From positions 1 to 64,000 of the forward strand of contig JAAMEZ010000026.1 of assembly GCA_013322215.1 (NCBI GenBank): 64,000 nucleotides of DNA, in the 5' to 3' direction. Below the pieces are notes generated by a model. It had not been told where the DNA came from, ran no database searches, and saw nothing but the letters and a program-made list of their open reading frames with translations. This DNA is from Martinezella rhizogenes (lineage in GTDB: Bacteria > Pseudomonadota > Alphaproteobacteria > Rhizobiales > Rhizobiaceae). Shown piece by piece: positions 26,718 to 35,556 of this stretch; position 1 is the first letter of the stretch, and every line of letters starts with the position of its first letter. A program made the translations under genes and the position numbers.

Positions 26718-27899
26718 ATGAGCAGTTCATCCATCGTTGTCGCCAGCGCTGCCCGCACTGCGGTCGGTTCGTTCAATGGCGCTTTCGCGACCGTTCCGGC
26801 GCATGAACTCGGCGCTGCCGCGATCAAAGGTGCGCTGGAGCGCGCCGGTGTCGATGCCAGGGAAGTCGACGAAGTGATCCTCGGCCAGGTGCTTCAGGCT
26901 GGCGAAGGGCAGAACCCGGCCCGCCAGGCCGCAATGAAGGCCGGCATTCCGCAGGAAGCGACCGCCTGGGGCGTGAACCAGCTTTGCGGCTCCGGCTTGC
27001 GCGCCGTGGCGCTCGGCATGCAGCAGATCGCAACGGGTGACGCAAAGATCATTGTCGCCGGCGGCCAGGAATCGATGTCGATGGCGCCGCATGCCGCGAA
27101 CCTTCGCTCCGGCACCAAGATGGGCGACATGAAGATGATCGATACCATGATCAAGGATGGCCTGACGGACGCCTTCTATGGCTATCACATGGGCATCACG
27201 GCGGAAAATATCGCCCGTCAATGGCAGCTGTCGCGCGAGGAGCAGGACCAGTTTGCCGTTTCCTCGCAGAACAAGGCCGAAGCAGCCCAGAAGGCTGGCC
27301 GCTTCAAGGATGAGATCGTCCCCTTCATCATCCAGACGCGCAAGGGCGACGTCACGGTCGATGCCGACGAATATATCCGCCATGGCGCGACGATGGAGGC
27401 CATGGCGAAGCTGCGTCCGGCCTTCGACAAGGAGGGCTCCGTCACCGCCGGCAACGCTTCCGGCCTCAATGACGGCGCTGCCGCTGCCGTGCTGATGACC
27501 GAGGCCGAGGCCTTGCGTCGCGGTATTCAGCCGCTTGCCCGCATCGTCTCCTGGGCAACGGCCGGCGTTGACCCGCAGATCATGGGCACCGGACCGATCC
27601 CGGCCTCCCGCAAGGCGCTGGAAAAGGCCGGCTGGTCTGCCAGTGACCTCGATCTCGTCGAGGCCAATGAGGCGTTTGCCGCTCAGGCCTGCGCCGTCAA
27701 CAAGGATCTCGGCTGGGATACGTCGATCGTCAACGTCAACGGCGGCGCAATCGCCATCGGCCACCCGATTGGTGCCTCCGGCGCCCGCGTCCTCAACACG
27801 CTGCTGTTTGAAATGAAGCGCCGCGGCGCCCGCAAGGGGCTCGCTACGCTGTGCATCGGTGGCGGCATGGGTGTCGCTATGTGCTTCGAGGCGCTCTAG
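26718..27899 (+). CDS. phaA: Acetyl-CoA acetyltransferase (beta-ketothiolase) PhaA
   Basis: A 393-residue thiolase that condenses two acetyl-CoA to acetoacetyl-CoA, the first step of PHB synthesis. The nucleophilic cysteine is in [14 protein letters not shown] near residue 88. The histidines and second cysteine are in [19 protein letters not shown] near 340 and [10 protein letters not shown] near 377. GAGGAGG precedes the ATG at 26718; upstream residues back to 26652 are not part of the family. phaB follows 163 bases downstream. Confidence 0.96.
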   Translation: MSSSSIVVASAARTAVGSFNGAFATVPAHELGAAAIKGALERAGVDAREVDEVILGQVLQAGEGQNPARQAAMKAGIPQEATAWGVNQLCGSGLRAVALGMQQIATGDAKIIVAGGQESMSMAPHAANLRSGTKMGDMKMIDTMIKDGLTDAFYGYHMGITAENIARQWQLSREEQDQFAVSSQNKAEAAQKAGRFKDEIVPFIIQTRKGDVTVDADEYIRHGATMEAMAKLRPAFDKEGSVTAGNASGLNDGAAAAVLMTEAEALRRGIQPLARIVSWATAGVDPQIMGTGPIPASRKALEKAGWSASDLDLVEANEAFAAQACAVNKDLGWDTSIVNVNGGAIAIGHPIGASGARVLNTLLFEMKRRGARKGLATLCIGGGMGVAMCFEAL

Positions 27900-27911
27900 A
27901 ATCAAAGACGT

Positions 27912-27961
27912 GGAGCATGGTGACGTCCGAAAACCGCTCACGTTTTTCGGCATCATGCTCC
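27912..27961. repeat. Rhizobial palindromic repeat between phaA and phaB
   Basis: GGAGCATG and CATGCTCC form the outer arms, and CCGAAA with TTTCGG the inner arms, around an ACCGCTCACG-type centre. A related element lies at 28971-29017. It sits within the pha operon and may form an mRNA hairpin. Confidence 0.7.
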
Positions 27962-28062
27962 AAGGCGTCTCGAACGGAATTTTCCGGAAGAAGTAGTGAA
28001 AGCGGAGCGGGCGACCCGGCATTCGGGCGTCCAGTTTCCGCAGCAACAAAGGGGAGTGGCAC

Positions 28063-28788
28063 ATGAGCAGAGTGGCATTGGTAACCGGGGGTACGCGCGG
28101 CATCGGCGCCGCCATTTCGATGGCGCTGCACAATGCAGGCTATAAGGTGGCGGCAACCTATGCCGGCAATGACGAGAAAGCCCGGGCTTTCCACGATGTG
28201 ACCGGCATCTCCGTTCACAAGTGGGATGTCACCGACTACGAGGCCTGCGGCAAGGGCATCGCCAAGATCGAGCATGATCTCGGCCATGTCGAAATTCTGG
28301 TCAACAATGCCGGGATCACCCGCGACGCCATGTTCCACAAGATGACGCCGCAGCAGTGGCACGAGGTCATCAATACCAACCTCACCGGCCTCTTCAACAT
28401 GACGCACCACGTCTGGCAGGGCATGCGCGACCGCAGCTTCGGCCGCGTCATCAACATCTCCTCGATCAACGGCCAGAAGGGACAGATGGGGCAGGCGAAC
28501 TATTCCGCCGCCAAGGCCGGCGATCTCGGCTTCACCAAGGCACTGGCGCAGGAAGGTGCTGCCAAGAACATCACGGTCAACGCGATTTGCCCTGGCTATA
28601 TCGGTACGGAGATGGTGCTGGCGGTGCCGGAGAAAGTGCTGAACGAGCGTATCATCCCGCAGATTCCCGTGGGACGCCTCGGCGAGCCCGAAGAAATCGC
28701 CCGCATCGCGGTTTTCCTTGCCAGCGATGATGCCGGTTTCATCACGGGATCGACGATAACAGCCAATGGCGGCCAGTTCTTCGTCTAA
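28063..28788 (+). CDS. phaB: Acetoacetyl-CoA reductase PhaB
   Basis: A 241-residue short-chain dehydrogenase that reduces acetoacetyl-CoA to (R)-3-hydroxybutyryl-CoA with NADPH, the second PHB step. The cofactor loop TGGTRGIGAAIS is at residues 8-19, NNAGIT near 84, the catalytic Ser in NISSINGQKG near 137, and YSAAKAG supplies Tyr and Lys near 150. The C-terminal ITGSTITANGGQFFV is characteristic of PhaB. It follows phaA in the same direction. No PHB synthase gene is in this window. Confidence 0.96.
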   Translation: MSRVALVTGGTRGIGAAISMALHNAGYKVAATYAGNDEKARAFHDVTGISVHKWDVTDYEACGKGIAKIEHDLGHVEILVNNAGITRDAMFHKMTPQQWHEVINTNLTGLFNMTHHVWQGMRDRSFGRVINISSINGQKGQMGQANYSAAKAGDLGFTKALAQEGAAKNITVNAICPGYIGTEMVLAVPEKVLNERIIPQIPVGRLGEPEEIARIAVFLASDDAGFITGSTITANGGQFFV

Positions 28789-29029
28789 GCGATTCCAGGA
28801 AAAGCGCAGGGCAGTTTTCCCGCCCGAAGCTGCATAAAGGCAATGAGATGGAGCGGTTCAAGCTTTCGACAGAGGCTGAGCCGCTCCCGATCATTTTATG
28901 GGATGGACCGAATTGCCGGGTTCAAAGCGAGTCGTGATCTTTCAGTTTTGCTTCTCGCGCTTTAGATCTCAGCATATCGTTGTCCCAAAACCGCTGCACA
29001 CTTTGGCGCGACATGCTTTGGCCCGGCAA
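28789..29029. other. Intergenic region with palindromic repeats
   Basis: A 241-base gap after phaB. It contains a degenerate palindrome at 28971-29017 (AGCATATCG and CGACATGCT arms around AAAACCGCTGCACAC), related to the phaA/phaB repeat. No gene is supported. Confidence 0.5.
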
Positions 29030-29203
29030 TCATCCGGGGTTTGAATTTGCCTGCTGTCGCTGCCGTGGCTTGAATTCCAGGATAACGGCTTCAAGGGCTA
29101 CCTGCCGCTTTTCCTTGCCGCGTGCTCTTGCTGCGCTAGCGAGAGCGTAGAAAGTCGTGCCGATAAGCACGAATGCTGCAATGCTTGCGATGATTGCGGC
29201 CAT
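29030..29203 (-). CDS. Small single-TM membrane protein
   Basis: A 57-residue frame with AAGGA 8 bases before its ATG. Residues 2-21 (MAAIIASIAAFVLIGTTFYA) form one hydrophobic helix, followed by a basic tail (ARARGKEKRQ). No family recognised. It lies beside two other tiny envelope genes on the same strand. The good ribosome site, clean signal-anchor design and codon choice support it as real, but function is unknown. Confidence 0.6.
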   Translation of the reverse strand: MAAIIASIAAFVLIGTTFYALASAARARGKEKRQVALEAVILEFKPRQRQQANSNPG

Positions 29204-29351
29204 GATGCCGTTCCTTTCTCAAAACACTGCTACCTTCCCGCGCTGATGGCGCGGGACGAATATTTTCTTGAGGGAACTGCCGTTTCCTGAATTCGTTCCA
29301 AGAACGGGTCCTGACCGGTCGTCAAGGACGATCGGTCAGGTGATGCCGGCC

Positions 29352-29606
29352 TTAGCGGCAGCGAGCCTCGTAACGGCGACCGTAGCGGTCGCGATAGATG
29401 CAGTAGCCGCGACGATCTTCCGAGCGTCCGATGAGGTTACCGACCACGCCGCCAGCGACTGCGCCGACAGCGGCGCCACCCCAGCTATGCGTGGCTACGC
29501 CGCCGATCAGCGCGCCGGTACCGGCGCCGATGGCCGTGCCTTTTTCCGTTGACGTGCACGACGCCAATGCGCCGACGAGGGCGATCGCGACGATGATCTT
29601 CTTCAT
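29352..29606 (-). CDS. Glycine-zipper lipoprotein
   Basis: An 84-residue predicted outer-membrane lipoprotein. The signal peptide ends in the lipobox LASC, with Cys at residue 17. A glycine-zipper region rich in GxxxG-type repeats (AIGAGTGALIGGVATHSWGGAAVGAVAGGVVGNLIG) follows, as in the 17-kDa surface antigen and YMGG families, then an Arg/Tyr-rich tail (YRDRYGRRYEARCR). Such proteins are often envelope-stress induced. Function here is inferred only. Confidence 0.82.
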   Translation of the reverse strand: MKKIIVAIALVGALASCTSTEKGTAIGAGTGALIGGVATHSWGGAAVGAVAGGVVGNLIGRSEDRRGYCIYRDRYGRRYEARCR

Positions 29607-29652
29607 GGTGTTAGCTCCCTGGTGTTGCGAGGTTTGAACAATAACCTGCGGA

Positions 29653-29808
29653 TCAGATCCGCCCCATCAATAACAGAATGAGGACAATGACGAGAACAAG
29701 CCCGAGACCGCCCGATGGGCCATACCCCCAACCGCGGCTGTAACCCCAGCTGGGAAATGCGCCGATCAGCAGCAGAATCAGTATCACAAGCAATACCGTA
29801 CCAAGCAT
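29653..29808 (-). CDS. DUF3309-type small membrane protein
   Basis: A 51-residue protein with two hydrophobic helices (MLGTVLLVILILLLIGAFP and GLGLVLVIVLILLLMGRI) joined by an aromatic-glycine loop (SWGYSRGWGYGPSGG). This matches the small DUF3309 family, of unknown function, common in rhizobia. GGAGGAG lies 7 bases before the ATG at 29808. It precedes the glycine-zipper gene by 47 bases on the same strand, so they may form a short operon. Confidence 0.8.
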   Translation of the reverse strand: MLGTVLLVILILLLIGAFPSWGYSRGWGYGPSGGLGLVLVIVLILLLMGRI

Positions 29809-30100
29809 GATATGTCTCCTCCATGTCCATCGCTCGAATATCCCGCCAATATCGTCATCTGACACGGCGGTATGCTTCCAGCGACTCCAGCTCAAATCTG
29901 TTTCCAGTGAATGGGCGGAGTTCCTCAACTCTGCTCATAGAAACTTGCCTGCCCGATAATTGTTCCGGCTAAGAAATAAAAATGCGGTCAGGCGATCGCT
30001 CCCGTGACTAGCGAAATGTTAACGCGCTGGCGCGACGCAACTGCCGAGGACGTCGCGGCTGACCTGATTCTATGGTTAAAATATTATTAAAATACAATAG

Positions 30101-30180
30101 GTTGCGGTGAACGAAACGGGAAAGACCTGATGTCTGTGATTCGTCTGCGATTCGTTCTGCGTTTGGACTTTAGTTAACCG
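30101..30180 (+). repeat. 80-base repeat, copy 1
   Basis: Begins GTTGCGGTGAACGAAA. Exactly 37 bases from its first base comes GATTCGTCTGCGATTCGTTC, then 35 bases after the first GATTCG comes GTTAACCG. It shares the layout of the other three copies and is the most diverged at the 3' side after copy 4. Confidence 0.85.
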
Positions 30181-30344
30181 CAGGGCCTTTGCCGGCGTGC
30201 CGAGAGACAAGGCGGGAGTGGTGGCGAATATCGCTTGGGTGGTGCATTCACGAGCCGATTGGTTAATTCGCCGCGAGCCTTCGGGCAGTATCGCCGTTCA
30301 TGCCGATCCCTATGTGGCGATGCTGGCCCGGCGAAATACAACAT

Positions 30345-30424
30345 GTAGCCGTGAACAAAGACGATACCGGTGCCTGTCAGCGATTCGTCACCGATTCGTT
30401 CCGGCTTTGATCGAGATGTTAACG
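30345..30424 (+). repeat. 80-base repeat, copy 2
   Basis: Begins GTAGCCGTGAACAAAG. GATTCGTCACCGATTCGTTC starts 37 bases in, followed by CGGCTTTGA and then GTTAACG 36 bases after the first GATTCG. It starts 244 bases after copy 1. Confidence 0.88.
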
Positions 30425-30560
30425 TTCGCACTTAATGCGTGTGTTCATTGATTCATAATAGCTACGCTCGCTAAAAGATTAACTGCAATCGCAGATTCGG
30501 CCTGAATCCCGGTCTCAACCATTCAGAGTCCGGTATGCCTTTGCCCAGGAACCGCTAGAT

Positions 30561-30640
30561 GTTGTGGAGAACAAAAGTGGAATCGCTTCGAATCTACGAT
30601 TCGTCGCCGATTCGTTCCGGCTTTGAGCCAGACGTTAACG
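30561..30640 (+). repeat. 80-base repeat, copy 3
   Basis: Begins GTTGTGGAGAACAAAA. GATTCGTCGCCGATTCGTTC starts 37 bases in, then CGGCTTTGA and GTTAACG at the same offsets as in copy 2. It starts 216 bases after copy 2. Confidence 0.88.
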
Positions 30641-30769
30641 GGGCTGGATGATTCACGAGAAATGTTTGTATTTACAGATTGTTAACTATAAAATTACGCG
30701 AAATTTCGCTGGCTGAGGATTCTCCGCTTGACTCCTTTTGCCGTGGAAAAGCTGCATAAACAAGATTCA

Positions 30770-30796
30770 GCATTTGGTGGGAATCTTTTTATTGAA
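30770..30796 (+). terminator. Possible intrinsic terminator inside the repeat region
   Basis: AAGATTC pairs with GAATCTT around about 12 bases and is followed by further T residues (30787-30791). It lies between repeat copies 3 and 4 and would end a short transcript from copy 3. Confidence 0.45.
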
Positions 30797-30804
30797 ATCC
30801 ATAT

Positions 30805-30884
30805 GTAGTCGTGAACAAATAAGGAACTCGACGGAGTCAGCGATTCGTCTCCGATTCGTTCTCAAGCTGTTCCGGAATCGCCGG
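30805..30884 (+). repeat. 80-base repeat, copy 4
   Basis: Begins GTAGTCGTGAACAAAT. GATTCGTCTCCGATTCGTTC starts exactly 37 bases in. The 3' part diverges and lacks GTTAAC. It starts 244 bases after copy 3 and about 170 bases before the helicase start. Confidence 0.85.
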
Positions 30885-31057
30885 GACTCGCATGGGATGC
30901 AGCGAAAATGTATCTTATGGTTGAAGCGATCAAATATGAAATCGATTGTTGCCGCATCTGTTTTTTCATTCAGGTCTTGCCTTTGTCACATATGGTCGTC
31001 ATCTGTTCGTTTCCTCCAAGAGGAGCACGCTGATCGGAAGACGGCGGTTTCTCGCCC

Positions 31058-34000
31058 ATGCACGGACCTATGACTCAGACTTCGCAGCCCATGATCCTGA
31101 GCGGACGCGGCGTGACCGCGGTGCTCGGACCGACCAATACCGGCAAGACCCATTACGCCATCGAGCGCATGGTGGCGCACGGCAGCGGCGTAATCGGCCT
31201 GCCGCTGCGGCTGCTTGCGCGCGAGGTCTATACGCGCGTGGTCGAAAAGGTCGGGGCGCACAACGTTGCTTTGGTGACGGGTGAGGAAAAGATATCGCCG
31301 CCAAATGCGCGCTATTCCGTCTGTACCGTCGAGGCCATGCCGCGCGAGACCCGCGCCTCCTTCGTCGCCATCGACGAGGTGCAGCTGGCGGGCGATCTGG
31401 AGCGCGGGCACATCTTCACCGACCGTATCCTGCACCTGCGCGGGCGCGACGAAACCCTGCTGCTCGGCGCGGGCACCATGCGGCCCATCCTCGAGCAGCT
31501 TCTGCCAGGGATCACCGTCGTCGAACGGCCCAGGTTGTCGCATCTTTTTTATGCCGGGCAGAAGAAGATCACCCGCCTGCCGCAGCGCACGGCGATCGTC
31601 GCTTTCTCCGCCGACGAGGTCTATGCGATCGCTGAACTTATCCGCCGCCAGCGTGGTGGGGCGGCCGTCGTCCTTGGAGCGCTCAGCCCGCGAACCCGCA
31701 ATGCGCAGGTGGCTCTCTATCAGGCCGGCGATGTCGAATATCTGGTTGCGACCGATGCGATCGGCATGGGTCTCAACCTCGATGTCGATCATGTCGCCTT
31801 CGCCCAGGACCGCAAGTTCGACGGCTATCAGTTCCGCAATCTCAATCCGGCCGAGCTCGGACAGATTGCGGGTCGCGCCGGTCGTCATCTCAAGGACGGC
31901 ACCTTCGGCGTGACCGGGCAGGTCGATCCTTTCGACGACGAACTCGTGCGCCGGATCGAGGGACACGAATTCGACATGGTCAAGGTGCTGCAATGGCGCA
32001 CCAAAGAACTGAATTTTGCTTCGATCGCGGCATTGCGCAGCAGTTTGGAAGACGCGCCTCGCGTGCAGGGCTTGACGCGGGCGCTGCCTGCGGTAGACCA
32101 GCAGGCGTTGGAATATCTGTCACGCGATCTGGAGATAGTCGATCTTGCCAGCAGCCCGGCTCGGGTTGAGAAATTATGGGAAGCCTGTGCGCTTCCAGAC
32201 TATCGGCGCATCACGCCTGCCCAGCACGCCGATCTCATTGCCGCCCTCTTTTCCGACCTCGTGCGCTATGGCACGGTGAAAGAGGATTTTCTTGCCGAAC
32301 AGGTGCATCGCGCCGATCGGACGGATGGCGAGATCGACACGCTTTCGGCGCGAATCGCGCAGATAAGAACTTGGACCTATGTGTCGAACCGGCCCGGCTG
32401 GCTTGCCGATCCGACACACTGGCAAGAAAAGACGCGGGAAATCGAAGATCGATTGTCCGACGCGTTACATGAGAGGTTGACGAAACGCTTTGTTGATCGC
32501 AGGACATCTGTGCTCATGAAGCGCCTGAGAGAGAATGCGATGCTGGAAGCTGAAATCAGTGTGAATGGAGATGTCTTCGTTGAGGGACATCATGTGGGGC
32601 AGTTGACCGGATTCCGGTTCACGCCTATCGCAGGGACCGAAGGGCCGGATGCCAAGGCTGTCCAGACGGCCTCGCAGAAGGCGCTCGCGCTGGAATTCGA
32701 GGCACGTGCCGCACGTCTGCATGCGGCCGGCAACGGCGATCTCGCGATCAGCGCCGATGGCTTGGTGCGTTGGCTCGGCGATCCCGTGGCACGCCTGTCG
32801 GGCAGTGATCATGTCATGCGTCCGCGCGTCATCCTGCTCGCCGACGAGCAGCTGACGGGCAATGCGCGCGACCATGTGGCCGCTCGTATCGAGCGCTTCG
32901 TGAACCATCATATCAGCACGATCCTGAAGCCGCTGGACGATCTCCAGCGCGCCGAGGATCTGCAGGGCCTTGCCAAGGGGCTGGCTTTCCAGCTGGTGGA
33001 AAATCTCGGCGTTCTGTTCCGTCGCGACGTGACCGAAGAAGTGAAGTCGCTGGATCAGGATGGGCGCGCCTCCATGCGCCGCTACGGTGTTCGCTTCGGC
33101 GCTTACCATATTTTCGTGCCTGCGCTTCTGAAGCCGGCTCCGGCCGAGCTCATCACGCTGCTCTGGGCGCTGAAGAATGATGGTCTCGACAAGCCGGGTT
33201 ATGGCGATCTGATCCCGGTTCTTGCTGCCGGCCGTACCTCTGTTGTCACCGATCCGGGCTATGAGCGCACATTCTACAAGCTTGCGGGCTTCCGGTTCCT
33301 CGGCAAGCGCGCGGTGCGTATCGACATCCTCGAGCGCCTGGCGGATCTCATTCGTCCGCTGCTGCAGTGGAAGCCTGGCCAGGCTTCACGCCCCGACGGC
33401 GCCTATGACGGCCGTCGCTTCACGACGACCACCGCGATGCTCTCCATCCTCGGCGCGACGCTCGAGGACATGGAGGAAATCCTCAAGGGTCTCGGTTATC
33501 GCGCCGATTCCGTAAAGGCGGAGGAGGCAACAGCCTTTCTCGCCCAGCAGGACGCGGCTGCGGCACCGGCGGCGCCGGCTGCTGAGGTCGTTGCCGAAAA
33601 GGCCGATCACGATGATGCCGACGCTGCGACTGAAGAGCCGGCTAAGGAAGTAGAAGCCGTTTCGCAAGAAACGGCGGCTCCCGCCGAGGCGTCGGCTGAG
33701 ACCGAAGTCGCCGTGGCTGTCGAAGCCATTGCCGTTGCGGAAGCGGCCGCTGAACCGGCGGAACCGAAGCCGGTTCTGCTCTGGCGCCTGGGCGGCCGAA
33801 GCGACAACCAGCAGCGCCAGGGTGGCCGTGGTCAAGGTGACCGTCGTGGCCAGCAGGGCGAGGGTCGCGGTCAGCACGGCAATCGCCGTGGCGGCGGCGA
33901 ACAGCAGGCAAGTGGTGGCGAAGGCAATCGTGAGGGACGCGATCGTCGTGATGGCCGTGACAATCGCGGCGGCGACAACAAGGGTCCGCGCGGCAACCGC

Positions 34001-34201
34001 GAAGGCGGTCGTCCGCAGCATCAGGGCAATCGCGGTGATCGTCAGGACCGCGGCGAACGCAACGACCGGAATGATCGCAACAATCGCGGCGCGTCGCAGC
34101 CGCTGCGCTTCGAGGCCAAGCCGCCGCGCAAGGAAAAGCCGATCGATCCGGATTCTCCTTTTGCCAAGCTCGCTGCCCTCAAGGAGCAAATGAAGAAATA
34201 G
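31058..34201 (+). CDS. SUV3/Mgps2-like DExH-box RNA helicase with Arg/Gly-rich tail
   Basis: A 1047-residue superfamily-2 helicase. Motif I is GPTNTGKTHYA near residue 24, motif II DEVQ near 106 and motif VI GQIAGRAGRHLKDG near 270, which together resemble mitochondrial SUV3 and bacterial MgpS-type helicases. A middle region has little recognisable domain content. From about 800 on there is an Ala/Glu-rich linker and then an Arg/Gly/Asn/Asp-rich tail of roughly 110 residues (RQGGRGQGDRRGQQGEGRG and on), a typical disordered RNA-binding module. The start may be 31058 or 31070. It is followed after 5 bases by an S4-domain gene, so RNA metabolism is likely. Confidence 0.88.
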   Translation: MHGPMTQTSQPMILSGRGVTAVLGPTNTGKTHYAIERMVAHGSGVIGLPLRLLAREVYTRVVEKVGAHNVALVTGEEKISPPNARYSVCTVEAMPRETRASFVAIDEVQLAGDLERGHIFTDRILHLRGRDETLLLGAGTMRPILEQLLPGITVVERPRLSHLFYAGQKKITRLPQRTAIVAFSADEVYAIAELIRRQRGGAAVVLGALSPRTRNAQVALYQAGDVEYLVATDAIGMGLNLDVDHVAFAQDRKFDGYQFRNLNPAELGQIAGRAGRHLKDGTFGVTGQVDPFDDELVRRIEGHEFDMVKVLQWRTKELNFASIAALRSSLEDAPRVQGLTRALPAVDQQALEYLSRDLEIVDLASSPARVEKLWEACALPDYRRITPAQHADLIAALFSDLVRYGTVKEDFLAEQVHRADRTDGEIDTLSARIAQIRTWTYVSNRPGWLADPTHWQEKTREIEDRLSDALHERLTKRFVDRRTSVLMKRLRENAMLEAEISVNGDVFVEGHHVGQLTGFRFTPIAGTEGPDAKAVQTASQKALALEFEARAARLHAAGNGDLAISADGLVRWLGDPVARLSGSDHVMRPRVILLADEQLTGNARDHVAARIERFVNHHISTILKPLDDLQRAEDLQGLAKGLAFQLVENLGVLFRRDVTEEVKSLDQDGRASMRRYGVRFGAYHIFVPALLKPAPAELITLLWALKNDGLDKPGYGDLIPVLAAGRTSVVTDPGYERTFYKLAGFRFLGKRAVRIDILERLADLIRPLLQWKPGQASRPDGAYDGRRFTTTTAMLSILGATLEDMEEILKGLGYRADSVKAEEATAFLAQQDAAAAPAAPAAEVVAEKADHDDADAATEEPAKEVEAVSQETAAPAEASAETEVAVAVEAIAVAEAAAEPAEPKPVLLWRLGGRSDNQQRQGGRGQGDRRGQQGEGRGQHGNRRGGGEQQASGGEGNREGRDRRDGRDNRGGDNKGPRGNREGGRPQHQGNRGDRQDRGERNDRNDRNNRGASQPLRFEAKPPRKEKPIDPDSPFAKLAALKEQMKK

Positions 34202-34206
34202 AGCCC

Positions 34207-34611
34207 ATGACGGACGAGAAACAGCCATTTTCCGGTTCGCGCCAGCGCATCGACAAGTGGCTGTTCTTTGCCCGTATGGTGAAATCCCGCTCGTTGGCGC
34301 AGCTCTATGTGCAGAACGGCAGCGTACGGGTGAATGGCGAGCGGGTTGTACAGCCGAGCCATGGCATCAAGGCCGGCGACCGCATCGAACTCTCGCTGGA
34401 GCGGCGGGATGTCATACTGATCGTACGCGCATCCGGCGATCGCAGAGGCCCATTCGAGGAAGCCAGGCTGCTTTACGAAGATCTGACGCCGCCGCCGGAT
34501 GAGACAAAACGCCTCACCCCATTCGAGCAGGCGTTACGGACGCCGGGCAGCGGCAGACCCACGAAAAGGGATCGGCGCGCAATCGATCGGCTCACCTCCG
34601 ACGAGGATTAG
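34207..34611 (+). CDS. S4-domain RNA-binding protein, HslR-like
   Basis: A 134-residue protein with an S4 RNA-binding domain at about 15-75 (RIDKWLFFARMVKSRSLAQL; VRVNGERVVQPSHGIKAGDRIEL). HslR-type proteins bind stalled 50S subunits carrying nascent chains during stress. The C-terminal tail is charged (RPTKRDRRAIDRLTSDED). It starts 5 bases after the helicase stop and is surely cotranscribed. Confidence 0.88.
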   Translation: MTDEKQPFSGSRQRIDKWLFFARMVKSRSLAQLYVQNGSVRVNGERVVQPSHGIKAGDRIELSLERRDVILIVRASGDRRGPFEEARLLYEDLTPPPDETKRLTPFEQALRTPGSGRPTKRDRRAIDRLTSDED

Positions 34612-34818
34612 AAAACTCTGCCTGCTGCAGGCGGTTTTCAAGATTGTTTGTCCTTGAAATTGGCTGACAAAGTCGATACCTCACGATCAACCTGCCGGTA
34701 AACAGCCGGACGGCGCGTTTGTGCGTGACGCATTCGTCTGTCCGTTCGGCTCCGTGGAAAGGTGCGACGTTCCAGGTTGCGCATCCGCGGAAAGCTAGAG
34801 ACATTCCTGGAGTGCTTC

Positions 34819-35157
34819 ATGACATATGTCGTGACCGACAATTGCATCCGCTGCAAATACACCGACTGCGTGGAAGTCTGCCCCGTCGACTGCTTCTACG
34901 AAGGCGAGAACTTCCTTGTCATCCATCCCGACGAATGCATCGATTGCGGTGTCTGCGAGCCGGAATGTCCTGCTGAGGCGATCAAGCCCGATACGGAGCC
35001 GGGTCTCGACAAGTGGCTGAAGGTCAATGCGGAATATGCCGCCATCTGGCCGAACATCACGGTCAAGCGCGACCCGATGCCGGAAGCCAAGGAAATGGAC
35101 GGCGAACAGGGTAAATTCGAGAAGTATTTCTCGACCAACCCCGGCGCGGGCGACTGA
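34819..35157 (+). CDS. fdxA: Ferredoxin FdxA, 7Fe type
   Basis: A 112-residue electron carrier. The first cluster motif is [17 protein letters not shown] (residues 9-25), in which the spacing and an early Cys replacement fit a [3Fe-4S] plus [4Fe-4S] ferredoxin; the second is [15 protein letters not shown] near 40. The C-terminal extension ([27 protein letters not shown]) is typical of alphaproteobacterial FdxA. The ATG at 34819 is chosen because [10 protein letters not shown] is the conserved start. It is 208 bases after the S4 gene and probably has its own promoter. Confidence 0.93.
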   Translation: MTYVVTDNCIRCKYTDCVEVCPVDCFYEGENFLVIHPDECIDCGVCEPECPAEAIKPDTEPGLDKWLKVNAEYAAIWPNITVKRDPMPEAKEMDGEQGKFEKYFSTNPGAGD

Positions 35158-35556
35158 TCGAAGGTCGTGACAGGCCGTCGATAAAGGTGTAGTCGATATC
35201 GCAGAAAGCGAATCATTGCCGTTGGGCCGCTGGTCGGTCAACGTGGCCATTTTGGCGCGCGCGCAGCAAATTATTGATTTCCTCAGATTTTTGTGATAGG
35301 TTCCTCACACTGATCCACTGCGGCATTTCGCATGCCCAAAACCATCACGAAAGCAAATCACCAATCCGTACGCGGTTTCCTTGACATATCAACGTATTGT
35401 GTTGTCGGGTCCCGGATCGCGATGGATGGGTTTCTGTTTGCATAAGTCTGGCTGGACCAGGATGAAGTGACCCGACGGTACGTCCGTCTCATCCGGGCCT
35501 GACTGACCCGGCACCCCGGCCCTAACGGGGCGCGTAACAGGGAGTTTTTGAAAAGA
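35158..35556. other. Leader region upstream of carD
   Basis: A gap of about 400 bases. A TTGACA at 35381-35386 may be a -35 element, but no good -10 follows at the usual distance. CCCCG and CGGGG near 35515-35530 can form a hairpin in the carD leader. No gene is supported. Confidence 0.4.

Larger units (their letters stand above)
29809..31057. other. 1.25-kb gene-free region with repeats and GANTC cluster
   Basis: No open frame here looks like a gene. The region is AT-rich relative to its surroundings (for example 30072-30100), carries four copies of an 80-base repeat, and from 30065 to 30893 has 23 GANTC sites by my count. It ends upstream of the helicase gene. It may hold small RNAs, a regulatory array, or a replication- or methylation-linked element. 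Confidence 0.75.

Noticed and set aside
30197..30451. 84-codon frame within the repeat region
   Set aside because: It crosses repeat copy 2, has no ribosome site and resembles no protein.
30101..30884. CRISPR array
   Set aside because: The repeats are too long (80 bases), too few, 216-244 bases apart and diverged, and no cas genes are present.
30101..30884. Chromosomal replication origin
   Set aside because: AT-rich patches and GANTC sites are suggestive, but I saw no cluster of DnaA boxes and no neighbouring origin-type genes such as hemE, parA or parB; kept only as a regulatory array.
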